From DATGMS01 sp040905145 (GTDB taxonomy: Bacteria; Bacteroidota; Bacteroidia; Cytophagales; Cyclobacteriaceae): a stretch of 54,421 nt of DNA. Positions 33,602 through 43,334 of the stretch are shown piece by piece (positions within the stretch are counted from its first letter, which is position 1; each line of letters starts with the position of its first letter). The position numbers and the translations under genes are program-made. The notes under the pieces were generated by a model, which was not told the origin of the DNA, searched no databases, and saw only the letters and a list, made by a program, of their open reading frames with translations. The stretch covers positions 1-54,421 of the forward strand of contig JBBDSC010000039.1 of NCBI GenBank assembly GCA_040905145.1. The letters run 5' to 3'.

Positions 33602-34648
33602 CTACTCAGGCGGCACACTATTACTTAGGATCATGGACTTTACGCATTCCACCCATGTATCATTGGAGTTAAGACTTGGTGCCAGATCCCATCTTTCCCC
33701 TCCCAACGCTTCAAACTGTTCTTTATATTGTTCACCAACTTCCACCGTAGTTTCCAGGCAATCCGCCACAAATGCCGGAGAAAAAACCAATACTTTCTTC
33801 CTTCCTTGTATAGCCAATTCATTGATTACCTCATCGGTATAAGGTTTGATCCAAGGATCTTTGAGCAACCTGGACTGAAAGGATGTCTTTACTTTTTCTT
33901 TGGGCAATCCCAACCGCTCTGAAATCAACCTGGTGGTATAAAAACTTTGTGCCCTATAGCAAAACTGGTTTTTTGCAGACTTAATACTACAGCACTTCTC
34001 ATTTAATTGACAATAGCCCTTACATGACCCTTTGAGGATCTGTCTTTCCGGAAGACCGTGATAGGAAAACAAAAAAGTATCATATTCGCTCTTTTCCATC
34101 ATTTTTTTTCCTATTTCTGCCCATGATTCCAAAAAGAGGGGATGATCCACAAAATCATTTATAAATACAATAGAAGGGATGATGTGCCAGCCTTTGGTGA
34201 TCTCCATCACTTTATCTATTACTGTGCCTGTTGAGGCTGAAGCGTATTGCGGAAAAAGAGGGAGAACAACAATCTTTTTTACATTCGCTTTTTTTAAGGC
34301 ATGAAGGCCTTTTTCTATGCTTGGGGATTGGTAGCGCATGGCTATCTCCACTTGAAATCGATCATCATCAAGTCTGATCTGTAATTTATCCCTTAAATCT
34401 TCCGCATGGAACAAAAGAGGAGAGCCCCTATCAGTCCAGAGTTTCCGGTATTCTTTGGCTGACTTGGGCGCTCTAAAAGGGGCAACAATAAAATTTATTA
34501 AAAACCATCTGGAAATAAAGGGAATATCAATGACCCTTTTATCCATCAGAAATTCCTTCAGGTATTTTCTTACATCCCCCGTTGCTGTACTGTCCGGAGT
34601 CCCCACATTTACCAGTAACACGCCTGTTTTGGCTTTATTCTTTTGCAT
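33602..34648 (-). CDS. hemH: Ferrochelatase
   Basis: 348 residues from MQKNKAKTGVLLVNVGTPD (four codons inside the open frame). VGTPD at the N-terminus, LFPQYASASTGTV and FSYHGLPERQI with the active-site histidine, and a late VFSPAFVADCLET are the family signatures. It inserts Fe2+ into protoporphyrin IX in the last step of haem synthesis. A Cys-rich strip (CKGYCQLNEKCC) near residue 210 resembles cluster ligands of some ferrochelatases; whether it binds iron-sulfur is unknown. No other hem genes are near. Confidence 0.96.
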   Translation of the reverse strand: MQKNKAKTGVLLVNVGTPDSTATGDVRKYLKEFLMDKRVIDIPFISRWFLINFIVAPFRAPKSAKEYRKLWTDRGSPLLFHAEDLRDKLQIRLDDDRFQVEIAMRYQSPSIEKGLHALKKANVKKIVVLPLFPQYASASTGTVIDKVMEITKGWHIIPSIVFINDFVDHPLFLESWAEIGKKMMEKSEYDTFLFSYHGLPERQILKGSCKGYCQLNEKCCSIKSAKNQFCYRAQSFYTTRLISERLGLPKEKVKTSFQSRLLKDPWIKPYTDEVINELAIQGRKKVLVFSPAFVADCLETTVEVGEQYKEQFEALGGERWDLAPSLNSNDTWVECVKSMILSNSVPPE

Positions 34649-34721
34649 AATTGGCCACATCGATTAGAAAAAGAAACCAAAAATACAACCTTATGTGTCA
34701 AAAACCATTTCTTTTACCTAA

Positions 34722-35963
34722 TTAGGCTTTTACACCAGCTGATTCTAAACTTAATTTCATCAATGGACCACTGGTCATACTGGTCACGATGGCCATGATT
34801 ACCAAGGCAACGAAAACCTTCTCATTAATTAACCCATTTTCCAAAGCGATTAATCCCAAGATGATTTCCATGGCCCCTCTTGCATTCATACCAAAACCAA
34901 CCGCAAGAGATTCCCTTATATTAAAGCCACCTTGAGCGGCACCTAAGCCGCTCCCAAGAATTTTACCGGCAAAGGAGATGGCAAGGACTGCCAAAGTCAA
35001 TAATAGATCAAAATTTTGAACAAAATTTATTTTCAATCCAATGGAAACAAAAAACAGTGGAGCAAATATATTATTGATAAACTGATGCACTATTTCTTTT
35101 GCCCTTTCCGACATGTGTTCTGAATCCCCTAAGGCTACACCAAATAAAAACGCCCCAAAAATTGAGTGGATCCCAAGCCATTCCGTGAAAGCTGCTGCCA
35201 GGAAACAAAAGGCCATAGATAAGGACAGCACTCCGCCTGGCCAAGCCAGCTTTTTATTGACCCAAGGCAATACCCTGTTAATAATTGCCTTGCCCAAAGT
35301 CAGCATGAAAAAAGTAAACACCAAGGTGATCCCAATTGTCTGCACCAATGACAGGCTACTCGTTTTACCCATAAAGGATAAAATAACGGAAAAGATCAAC
35401 CAGCCGATGATATCATTGACCATGGCAGAAGCCACGATGAGCATCCCGATCTTTGATTTAAACATGTTCGTGTCCATTAAAATCCTCACCACTACGGGCA
35501 GGGCCGTGATGGACATGGCTGTTCCCATAAATAAAGAAAACAATAACCTGTCCCCATCTGCCAAACCAAAAAAGGTGGGGAAATAATAAGGAAAAACAAA
35601 GCCTAGCGCAAATGGAATGATCAATCCTAATATACTAATGCTTAACGCTGCTTTTCCCTGTGACCATATCAAATGAAGCTCCACCTCTAAGCCAGCAATG
35701 AAAAGCAACAGGATCACTGCGATTTGAATAATTCCATCCAGGGCAATATTCGTCCCCTGGCTGCTCATAAATAAATACTCAAATGTTTCCGGAGAAAAGG
35801 AGCCCAAAATAGTGGGGCCTAGGATAATCCCCGCGAAAAGCTCCCCCACCACTGCCGGCTGATTATATTTCCTGGCCACTTCAGCAAAGGATCTTGCCAG
35901 GATCAACATAGCGGCTAATTGTAAGAGTAGATTGATTACTTCACTATGATTTAAACTGCTCAT
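34722..35963 (-). CDS. Cation:proton antiporter (CPA2/Kef-type)
   Basis: 413 residues with 12-13 membrane segments. The core motifs are ARSFAEVARKYNQPAVVGEL near the N-terminus, and the paired ASAMVNDIIGWL near 180 holding the ion-binding Asp of the Na+/H+ exchanger family. The RCK/TrkA nucleotide-binding tail of Kef proteins is absent. Start ATG overlaps the TGA of the universal stress gene upstream (ATGA), so the two are translationally coupled and may be regulated together. Confidence 0.9.
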   Translation of the reverse strand: MSSLNHSEVINLLLQLAAMLILARSFAEVARKYNQPAVVGELFAGIILGPTILGSFSPETFEYLFMSSQGTNIALDGIIQIAVILLLFIAGLEVELHLIWSQGKAALSISILGLIIPFALGFVFPYYFPTFFGLADGDRLLFSLFMGTAMSITALPVVVRILMDTNMFKSKIGMLIVASAMVNDIIGWLIFSVILSFMGKTSSLSLVQTIGITLVFTFFMLTLGKAIINRVLPWVNKKLAWPGGVLSLSMAFCFLAAAFTEWLGIHSIFGAFLFGVALGDSEHMSERAKEIVHQFINNIFAPLFFVSIGLKINFVQNFDLLLTLAVLAISFAGKILGSGLGAAQGGFNIRESLAVGFGMNARGAMEIILGLIALENGLINEKVFVALVIMAIVTSMTSGPLMKLSLESAGVKA

Positions 35964-36799
35964 TGAATCCGGTTATTGATAATTAAAACATTACAAGGAA
36001 GATTGCTTAAGATATCTTCCAAATCATGGGGGAAAAGTCTATCAAGAAAATTGAGGTTATCTTGACCTCCCACTATCAATAGATCGGCTTTGATCTTTTC
36101 GGAAAATCTGGCCAGTTCAATCGCCCATCTCCCACCTGTAACTTTTATATTAATCTTAAGTTCTCCCCTGTCTATGCTTTTAAGAATGTTCTCCACATAA
36201 TTAATCTCATCCTGTACCAGTTGTTTCTTGATGATTGCGGCTTTTGCTTCACTTTCTTCCGAAGCAGTGGCCATGCGAAGCAGGTACATCTTGATTTCAT
36301 TTACAATAAATGCCTGAGAGGATTTCTCCTTCCTGCATAGCTCTATTCCTTTCCGTATCACTTCTGGAGTCTGTGGCTGTTGAGTTCCATTGATCACTAC
36401 TTTATCAAATCTCGAAGGTCCTACACTTGGCTCCACCAGCACGAGCACGGAACATTTGGCTTTCCTTATAATTTTCCGGGCAATCGAGCCAATATAATAG
36501 GTAAAGACATTTTCCACTTTTAAAGCACCGGCAATCAACAGATCCACATTTTCCTGGTTGCAAATCTGAATGATCTTTTTGGCAGGCTTTCCTTCTTTCC
36601 AGATAACCTCGGTCTTCTCCTGATCTACCTGATGCTTTTCTAAAAGAGCTTGAAGGTTTTGCTTTTTTTGGTCAGTATCCTGACCAATGTGAATTAAAAT
36701 CAAAGAAGCTCCGTGAACATCTTTCATTCTTTTGGCCTCACAAATCAATGCTTCCATCCTGGGAGAGAAAGCTATGGCTAAAGCTATTTTAGTGTACAT
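35960..36799 (-). CDS. Universal stress protein, tandem domain
   Basis: 279 residues, made of two UspA-like domains (about 1-140 and 145-279). The first ends SIARKIIRKAKCSVLVL, and the second NLPCNVLII; the usual nucleotide-loop G2xG9G(S/T) is only partly kept (LIVGGQDNLNFLDRLF in the second, GAL in the first). It may bind ATP weakly or not at all. It is coupled to the antiporter by a 4-nt overlap, a pairing that suggests regulation of ion transport under stress. Confidence 0.85.
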   Translation of the reverse strand: MYTKIALAIAFSPRMEALICEAKRMKDVHGASLILIHIGQDTDQKKQNLQALLEKHQVDQEKTEVIWKEGKPAKKIIQICNQENVDLLIAGALKVENVFTYYIGSIARKIIRKAKCSVLVLVEPSVGPSRFDKVVINGTQQPQTPEVIRKGIELCRKEKSSQAFIVNEIKMYLLRMATASEESEAKAAIIKKQLVQDEINYVENILKSIDRGELKINIKVTGGRWAIELARFSEKIKADLLIVGGQDNLNFLDRLFPHDLEDILSNLPCNVLIINNRIQ

Positions 36800-36925
36800 A
36801 AATTTTCTTGACTAACGTCTTTGGATATTTGAAAATAGTCAAAAAAAAACAGAAAACTATATTGCTCGATTTTGTTAAGCCAATGAGCAATGAAAAAGTA
36901 AGCTAAACTTTTAAAAAATAAAAAA

Positions 36926-36948
36926 GCCTAAGCTACTATAGCTTAGGC
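36926..36948 (-). terminator. Terminator of the bamA-ompH operon
   Basis: A perfect 10-bp stem gcctaagcta (36926-36935) and tagcttaggc (36939-36948) with a 3-nt loop. On the minus strand it is followed by TTTTTTATTTT. It lies 27 nt beyond the second ompH stop. Confidence 0.9.
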
Positions 36949-36974
36949 AAAATTTCCACTTCACATGCTCTGAT

Positions 36975-37517
36975 TTATTCCTGAGCTGGTTCAGCAGGGG
37001 GAGTAAGGCCCAATTTAGTAATTACCAAATCAGTAAAAGCATCCTCGTCTTTAGTATATAATAAAACGGGGGCTTGCCCTGCTGTCTCAGAAAAGACATG
37101 GCTGTAATCATTTTCGGCTGCTACTGAATTGATGGCATTGAACACTTTGGTCTGTACCGGTTCAAGAAGTTCTTGCAGCTTGTTTTGATAGGAACTCTGC
37201 GCATCCCCTTCAAACTTTTGGATTTCCTGTTGAAGTGACTGTAATTCCTGTTCCTTTTGATTTCTGGCTTCTTCAGTCATGGTCTCGGCAGCTTGCTGAT
37301 AACTTTGCACTTCCTTTTGAAAGTTCTGTGACTTGGTTTGAATTTGTGCACCTAGCTGGTTACTATAATCCTTAATATCAGCATCAATTTGTTCCATTTC
37401 TGGCATTAAACTCATGATGTACTCGACATTGGTATAGCCAATTTTGATGTCTTGCGCTTGCGCTACAAATCCTACGCAAAACAAAGCGATTGCTGAAAGG
37501 ATGATTTTTGCTTTCAT
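36975..37517 (-). CDS. OmpH/Skp family periplasmic chaperone (second copy)
   Basis: 180 residues. Signal peptide MKAKIILSAIALFCVGFVAQAQ, then IKIGYTNVEYIMSLMPEM and a long helical coiled coil of Gln/Glu-rich heptads (about 60-130), the tentacles of Skp-type trimers. The end TPPAEPAQE is Pro-rich. It holds unfolded outer-membrane proteins on their way to Bam. It follows another ompH after 14 nt; the pair is similar in length and arose by duplication. Confidence 0.92.
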   Translation of the reverse strand: MKAKIILSAIALFCVGFVAQAQDIKIGYTNVEYIMSLMPEMEQIDADIKDYSNQLGAQIQTKSQNFQKEVQSYQQAAETMTEEARNQKEQELQSLQQEIQKFEGDAQSSYQNKLQELLEPVQTKVFNAINSVAAENDYSHVFSETAGQAPVLLYTKDEDAFTDLVITKLGLTPPAEPAQE

Positions 37518-37531
37518 AATTCTAATTTTAA

Positions 37532-38056
37532 TTAATTTTTAATTGTTTCTAATCCTAATTCTTCAATGACAAAATCCGAATAATCATGTCTGGGATCGGT
37601 ATAGATCATCGACAATCCAGAAGCTTTGTCAAACAAAATAGCTATCCCATTCCTTTTGGAAACTTTATCGATAGCATCGAATATCTTTGATTGCAATGGT
37701 TGCATCAATTCAGATTGTTTTTGGAAAAACTGTCCATTAATCCCAAATACCCGATTGTTGAATTCTGTGGCTGCTTTTTCTTTTTCCTTAATCAAAGACA
37801 ATCTTTCTGAATGCATTTCATCTGTTAACAAAACTTCCTCTGCTTTCAGTGCATTGTACATCTCCTTTATTTCACTCTCCAAATTTTGTGCCTCCTTTTT
37901 CCATTCAGCCCCTATGGCCTCCATTTCTTCTTGCACTTGCTTATATTCAGGATGCAAATTGAGGATATACTCCGTATCCACATACCCTATCTTCTGTGCC
38001 AAACATGCAGAAGAAAGCGTTAACAGCAAAAATAATAATTTCAACTGCTTCCCCAT
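37532..38056 (-). CDS. OmpH/Skp family periplasmic chaperone (first copy)
   Basis: 174 residues. Signal peptide about 1-20 ends at CLAQ, the first mature residues are KIGYVDTEYILNLHPEYKQV, and a coiled-coil midsection follows. The same role as its neighbour is expected. The start lies 2 nt after the bamA stop. The two differ in about half their residues, so they may serve different clients. Confidence 0.92.
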   Translation of the reverse strand: MGKQLKLLFLLLTLSSACLAQKIGYVDTEYILNLHPEYKQVQEEMEAIGAEWKKEAQNLESEIKEMYNALKAEEVLLTDEMHSERLSLIKEKEKAATEFNNRVFGINGQFFQKQSELMQPLQSKIFDAIDKVSKRNGIAILFDKASGLSMIYTDPRHDYSDFVIEELGLETIKN

Positions 38057-38058
38057 GA

Positions 38059-40767
38059 TTATCTGAATTGCTGCCCAATGGTAAAGTGGAACATTCCGCC
38101 ACTTGGTCCGGGGTTTGGATTACCGATTGATGGCACAGGATCAAATCCATAGCCCCAGTCAATCCCCAACAGTCCAAATGCCGGCATGAAGATCCTGGCA
38201 CCAAAACCGGCTGATTTTTTCAGATTGTAGGGGTTATACTCTCCATAAGATCCCCAGTTATTGCCCGCTTCTGCAAATCCTAATACGAAAATCGTTGCAG
38301 AAGGATTGGGCGAAACCAAGAACCGGAGTTCCATTACATGTTTATTGTACACGACACCTCCATAGGAAGCCCCTTCCGCCTGATTTCTGGTATCCTTTCC
38401 TGGAGTAATGGATTGGTTCTCATATCCTCTAAGGCCAATGATCTCCTGGCCCAGGGCAAAGTTGTTCATATTCATTCCATCTCCGCCCAACACAAACCTT
38501 TCCAAAGGAATAAGTCCTATACTATTTCCATAGGATCCCAGAAAGCCCATATGCGTTCTCGCACTAAACACCAGTTTGGAAGATCCAAACACAGTGGTAT
38601 ACAAGGAAGCATCAAACATCCATTTGTGATATTCCAACCATTCAAATTTCTCCTTATCGGGTGATTCCCTGCTGAGGTTGGGATTCATCGATACATAAGG
38701 AGGGGTAAAGCTGGAACTCAATATGATATTGGATCCCATCCTTGGATAGGTAGCCTGATCCGTGTTGTTCCTTGCAATGGTTGTGTTTAAGGCAACACTC
38801 TTGGATTTTCCAGTAGCATAGCTTAAACCAAACTGGCGGCCATATTGATCAAAGTCATAAATTTGAAATTGCAGGGAATTGCTGATCTGAAAGTTATCAT
38901 CCGGCCAGGTCACCCGCTTGGCCAGGCCAACGGTAGCCCCTGTAATCTTAAAAGACCCCAGTTCATTTCCAAAATTAGCTTGGTTATAAAAATCAAGCTG
39001 ACGCTGAACGGAATGGTTGAAACTAAAGCTCAGGGCATTGGGTTTCTTGCCGCCAAACCATGGCTCTGTTAGGGACATGCTGTAATTTTGAAAGCTTCTG
39101 CCATTCGCCTGTACCCTTAAGGACAACTTCTGTCCGTCCCCTACTGGAAGAGGCCTCCATTTTGAGAAGTCGCCAATGTTTTTGATGGAGAAGTTGTTGA
39201 AGGTAAGCCCGACGGTACCCACAAAGCCAAAATAGCCTCCCCAACCACCGGACAATTCAATTTGGTCATTGGGCCTTTCCTCCAGCTTAAAGACAATGTC
39301 TACGGTAGCCTCTTCAAAATTAGGTCTCATATCCGGTTCAATGGTTTCCGGATCAAAATAACCGATCTGCGAAAGTTCGCGGATCGTCCTTACCAAAGCA
39401 CGTCTGTTGAACTTCTGACCTGGAAGTATACGGATTTCCCGCATGACCACGTGATCACTGGTCCGCTCATTCCCTTCTATGGACACACTGTTTACCGTAA
39501 CCTGAGGCCCCTCAAAAATCCTCATTTCTATATCAATAGAGTCGCCCTGCACATTGACCTCCACAGGTTCTATCGTAAAGAAGAGATAGCCATCATCCTG
39601 ATAGAGCGAACTTACATCGTCCCCTCTTTGTGGATCATAGTTAATTCTTTTATCCAGCTTTTCTTTATTGTAAATCTCTCCTTTGGCAATACCCAATTTA
39701 GCCCTTAATACCTCATCCTCATAGATATAGTTACCGGTGAAATCTATGTTCCTATAATAATATTGTTGTCCCTCTTCTATGTCCAGATTTATATTGATGG
39801 TATTCTCATCAAAAGAAAATATGGAATCCCTTACAATTTCCGCATCTCTATAACCCTTGGAATTATAAAAACTGATCACATTTTCTTTATCATCCCTAAA
39901 ATCGTCCCGAACAAATTTTGAAGAATTGAAAAAATTCAACTTAAAGTTTTTGTTTATATAGGCCATTACGTCTTCATCTGAAATAGGATTTCTGTTGAAG
40001 ATGGCCTCTTTGGTGGTTTTAGGGGTAGCATTGGTTAACCTTGCAAACAAATCCTTAAAAAAATGAACACGCGCATGCTCATGTGTGCCCTTCATTTTCT
40101 TTTTGATCCGCCGGTCGGGAATATTTTCATTCCCATCAATGCTGATTTCATTGATGCGGACTTTGCTGCCCTTATCCACGTCAAACCTCAGCTTGACACT
40201 GTTTGGCAAGGTGGTATCCCTCTCCTGGATTACCTTAACTGCAGTATTTAAATATCCCTTATCCACAAAATAGTTGCTGATTTTACGTTGAGCATTATTC
40301 AAGACATCATCTCTTACTATCCTTCCACTGATCTCCACCTTGTCTTCAAGTTCACTTTCCTGGGTTTGATTTACCCCCGAAAACTCCACCCTGCTAAACC
40401 TTGGCCTTTCGGTAAGATCCAACAACAGGTAAATATCATCCCCTTCAATTTTTGTTACCAGAATCTTTACATCCCCGATAATCCCCTGTGCCCAAAGCTT
40501 TTTCAGGGCATTGGAAATGGCATCACCAGGTACATCGATAATATCATCTACTTTAAGGCCGGAAAGGGAAATAATAGCTATTTCATCCAGAGTACTCAAA
40601 CCCACTGCATTGATTTCTGCTATCCTCAACTTTTGGGGTTTTGAATAATCCAATGTTAATATGTCCACTGGTTTTTGCGTGGAATACCTGCTTTGCCCCA
40701 ATCGTATCTGGGCTTCAGCCACCCCTGCAAAAAGAAGTAAGAATATTATAATTAACTTTTTTCCCAT
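38059..40767 (-). CDS. bamA: Outer membrane protein assembly factor BamA
   Basis: 902 residues. Signal peptide MGKKLIIIFLLLFAGVAEAQ, then five POTRA domains (about 45-480) and a 16-strand barrel domain that ends in HFTIGQQFR, with the conserved VRGY-like GLRGYENQ near 755. It folds and inserts outer-membrane beta barrels. A mid-region insertion after the second POTRA (RHFKKDLFARLTN part) is typical of Bacteroidota. It follows uppS by 4 nt and is followed by two ompH genes after 2 and 14 nt. Confidence 0.96.
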   Translation of the reverse strand: MGKKLIIIFLLLFAGVAEAQIRLGQSRYSTQKPVDILTLDYSKPQKLRIAEINAVGLSTLDEIAIISLSGLKVDDIIDVPGDAISNALKKLWAQGIIGDVKILVTKIEGDDIYLLLDLTERPRFSRVEFSGVNQTQESELEDKVEISGRIVRDDVLNNAQRKISNYFVDKGYLNTAVKVIQERDTTLPNSVKLRFDVDKGSKVRINEISIDGNENIPDRRIKKKMKGTHEHARVHFFKDLFARLTNATPKTTKEAIFNRNPISDEDVMAYINKNFKLNFFNSSKFVRDDFRDDKENVISFYNSKGYRDAEIVRDSIFSFDENTININLDIEEGQQYYYRNIDFTGNYIYEDEVLRAKLGIAKGEIYNKEKLDKRINYDPQRGDDVSSLYQDDGYLFFTIEPVEVNVQGDSIDIEMRIFEGPQVTVNSVSIEGNERTSDHVVMREIRILPGQKFNRRALVRTIRELSQIGYFDPETIEPDMRPNFEEATVDIVFKLEERPNDQIELSGGWGGYFGFVGTVGLTFNNFSIKNIGDFSKWRPLPVGDGQKLSLRVQANGRSFQNYSMSLTEPWFGGKKPNALSFSFNHSVQRQLDFYNQANFGNELGSFKITGATVGLAKRVTWPDDNFQISNSLQFQIYDFDQYGRQFGLSYATGKSKSVALNTTIARNNTDQATYPRMGSNIILSSSFTPPYVSMNPNLSRESPDKEKFEWLEYHKWMFDASLYTTVFGSSKLVFSARTHMGFLGSYGNSIGLIPLERFVLGGDGMNMNNFALGQEIIGLRGYENQSITPGKDTRNQAEGASYGGVVYNKHVMELRFLVSPNPSATIFVLGFAEAGNNWGSYGEYNPYNLKKSAGFGARIFMPAFGLLGIDWGYGFDPVPSIGNPNPGPSGGMFHFTIGQQFR

Positions 40768-40771
40768 TTAA

Positions 40772-41509
40772 TTATGATTTAATCTGTGCACCTGTTTTAC
40801 CAAATCTTCTTTCTCTCTTTTGGTAAGCCAAAATGGCTTCATGCAAGTGCTTTTTTTTAAAATCCGGCCACAAAATGTCCGTAAAATAGAGTTCTGTGTA
40901 AGCCATCTGCCAAAGCATGAAATTACTGATGCGCAACTCCCCGCTTGTTCTTATTAATAATTCTGGATCTGGGATCCCTTTAGTGTTTAAATGAGAGGAA
41001 ATCAAATCCTGCGTGATATCCTCCTTTATAATTTCATTGGAGACTACTTTTTCAACAATGCTCTTTACAGCTTCTTCTATGTCCCATTTTCCACTATAGC
41101 TCAAAGCCAAGGTGACCGTCAGCCCTGTATTTTTTGCTGTCGTCAATATGGCTTCTTTTAAGTTTGACTGGCAGGCTTTAGGGAGACTGCCCATATCCCC
41201 GATCATGGATAAGCGAATATCGTTTTCCATCATTGTATTCACTTCATCCGCAATCGCACTGACCAGGATTTCCATCAAAGCATTTATTTCTTCCTGTGGC
41301 CTTGACCAGTTTTCCGTGGAAAATGCGTACAAGGTAAGATACCTTACCCCCAACTCTGCCGATCCCTCTATGACCTCACGCACTGCTGTCATGGCATTCT
41401 TATGGCCGAATATCCGCATGGCTCCCTTTTTCTGGGCCCAACGGCCATTTCCGTCCATAATTACCGCTATATGATTGGGGATGTTATCTTTATCGATCGC
41501 TTCCTTCAT
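40772..41509 (-). CDS. uppS: Undecaprenyl diphosphate synthase
   Basis: 245 residues. The active-site MDGNGRWA begins at residue 18, with D19 as the magnesium ligand. FSTENWSRPQEE and RTSGELRISNFMLWQMAYTE (SGEXRXSNFxLWQ) are family signatures. It makes the C55 lipid carrier for peptidoglycan and other envelope polymers. It leads the run uppS-bamA-ompH-ompH. Confidence 0.96.
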   Translation of the reverse strand: MKEAIDKDNIPNHIAVIMDGNGRWAQKKGAMRIFGHKNAMTAVREVIEGSAELGVRYLTLYAFSTENWSRPQEEINALMEILVSAIADEVNTMMENDIRLSMIGDMGSLPKACQSNLKEAILTTAKNTGLTVTLALSYSGKWDIEEAVKSIVEKVVSNEIIKEDITQDLISSHLNTKGIPDPELLIRTSGELRISNFMLWQMAYTELYFTDILWPDFKKKHLHEAILAYQKRERRFGKTGAQIKS

Positions 41510-41593
41510 TCCTATCTTAATCAGAACTTGATTTTTTTTGGAGGTACAAAAATGCTATTTCTTTTTTAATAATTTACCCTAAACCTCAATTAA

Positions 41594-42355
41594 TTAATAA
41601 GCAAAGCATTTAGTCTGGTGGAAAGAATAACTGAGGCTCACTCCTAAAAAATAATACCAATCTTTATCATTCCGATTCCCATAATTAAGGCCTCGGGGAT
41701 TGAGTACTTGATTGCCGGAATCAGGGTCTTCTATAAACCGGGACAAGTAAATTTCATTGCCTTCTATTTTGTCCAGATAATCGGTAAAAGTAGCCCTAAA
41801 GCCAAAATCCAATGCAATAAAGAGCCTTTCTTTCAATTTATACTTTATCCCCAAGCCAAATGGGATGATTGGTGTCCCTACGAGGTATTCATCCGCACTA
41901 GAATCTCCCACAAAAGATTGTCCTTCTCCGGAGAACACCGTATACCCCAAACCCATAAAGCCATAAGGGGAATACCTGGTCAGCGATTGATGGGAAAGAT
42001 AATCAAGGAAATAAAATTCCATAACTGCAGCTCCTTCGAAAGCGGTCCCTGTAAAATAAGCGTCCCTTGCCATGGCCATAGGATCAATGGGCCTCACACT
42101 GTCCGTGGCATTAAGCCCGGATATGGAAAGTCCTGCCCTTAAACTCCAGGCATTGTCAAAATTTCGTCTGCCAAATAACGTTCCTTGAATTCCTATTTGA
42201 GAAGGGTCGATACGGCGAATGATATCGCCCGTATAGCTAGCCCCCCCGAGTCCAAACCCAATCTCATATTGTTGCGCCTGTAATTGATTACTGATAAACA
42301 GGACAAATGATCCTACGATCAACCTACACAAAATATAAAATCTGGCTTTCTTCAA
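41594..42355 (-). CDS. DUF6089-type outer membrane beta-barrel protein
   Basis: 253 residues. A signal peptide is likely (1-27, ending LQAQ). The rest is an 8-strand beta barrel in appearance, with alternating strands such as YEIGFGLGGASYTGDI and FIALDFGFRATFTDYL. The place between nadK and uppS is conserved in Bacteroidota, suggesting a link to the Bam/uppS unit. Function unknown. Confidence 0.8.
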   Translation of the reverse strand: MKKARFYILCRLIVGSFVLFISNQLQAQQYEIGFGLGGASYTGDIIRRIDPSQIGIQGTLFGRRNFDNAWSLRAGLSISGLNATDSVRPIDPMAMARDAYFTGTAFEGAAVMEFYFLDYLSHQSLTRYSPYGFMGLGYTVFSGEGQSFVGDSSADEYLVGTPIIPFGLGIKYKLKERLFIALDFGFRATFTDYLDKIEGNEIYLSRFIEDPDSGNQVLNPRGLNYGNRNDKDWYYFLGVSLSYSFHQTKCFAY

Positions 42356-42390
42356 GTCGCTGCAATTTATAAAGTAGTAAACGAATAAAA

Positions 42391-42415
42391 AACCCTCTCA
42401 GGTATTTGTAGGGTT
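42391..42415 (-). terminator. Terminator after nadK
   Basis: Arms aaccct (42391-42396) and agggtt (42410-42415). On the minus strand the stem is followed by TTTTTTATTC. It lies 15 nt beyond the nadK stop, so nadK and the DUF6089 gene are probably in separate units. Confidence 0.7.
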
Positions 42416-42429
42416 AATTTTTGTTAAAA

Positions 42430-43323
42430 CTAATTCCTCATGTCCAATCCCCAATTTAACTTCTGGCGCAAGGTATCAAAAAAACAATAATCATAAAATT
42501 TAACCAACTTGGTGGTGAATTTCTCTTTCCTGACCGTGAGGTGCACATTGGCATCCACAGCCGTGGATCTTGAGTCAAGGGAAATCAGGAACTTCTCACT
42601 TCTCCCTTCTATCTTAAAAGAGATCACACAATCATCAGGTACAATCATGGGGCGTACATTTAAATTATGTGGGCTTACGGGGGTAATGACGAAATTCTTA
42701 GCTGAAGGTAAAATCAAGGGTCCGCCACAACTCAAAGAATAGCCAGTAGAACCTGTTGGTGTTGAAACTATCAGTCCATCGGCCCAATAGCTGTTTAAAT
42801 ACTCCTCATCAATATAAGTATGTACGGTAATCATCGAAGAAGTATCCCGCTTATGAATGGTGAATTCATTAAGTCCAAAGGCAGTCCCTTGGAATAATTT
42901 CATGTCTGGATCCATATGCATATCCGTATCCAGACTGATCAAGGAGCGATCTTCAATAGTAAATTGTCTGGCAAATAAAACCTCAATGGCCTTTTCTATG
43001 TCTTCTTTGGCAATGGTAGCCAAAAATCCCATCCGTCCTGTATTAATCCCTATTATTGGAACTTCATAAGCCCCTACGAAAGATACTGAATCCAACAATG
43101 TCCCGTCCCCTCCAACTGAAATCAAAAAGTCCATGGTAAAAAGTTGGTCCCTTGATGGTATCATCTCAAAATTGAAACCTTTTGCCCCTGATTTTATAAA
43201 AGCTTTATGAAAAGTGTCCGTCAAAAATATATTTGCCTTATGCTTATGTAGAACTGTGATCAATTGTTCTAAAAATGGAGCAAATTCTTTTTCAAAACTT
43301 ATCCCATGTATGGTTATATTCAT
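42430..43323 (-). CDS. nadK: NAD kinase
   Basis: 297 residues from MNITIHGISF. The catalytic GGDGT is at 71-75. INTGRMGFL has Met where Leu is usual, and STPTGSTGYSLSCGGP is the second signature. It phosphorylates NAD to NADP. The ATG is 12 nt after the stop of the CBS protein gene, so the two are coupled. It lies upstream of the envelope cluster. Confidence 0.96.
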   Translation of the reverse strand: MNITIHGISFEKEFAPFLEQLITVLHKHKANIFLTDTFHKAFIKSGAKGFNFEMIPSRDQLFTMDFLISVGGDGTLLDSVSFVGAYEVPIIGINTGRMGFLATIAKEDIEKAIEVLFARQFTIEDRSLISLDTDMHMDPDMKLFQGTAFGLNEFTIHKRDTSSMITVHTYIDEEYLNSYWADGLIVSTPTGSTGYSLSCGGPLILPSAKNFVITPVSPHNLNVRPMIVPDDCVISFKIEGRSEKFLISLDSRSTAVDANVHLTVRKEKFTTKLVKFYDYCFFDTLRQKLNWGLDMRN

Positions 43324-43334
43324 TCGCATTACTT

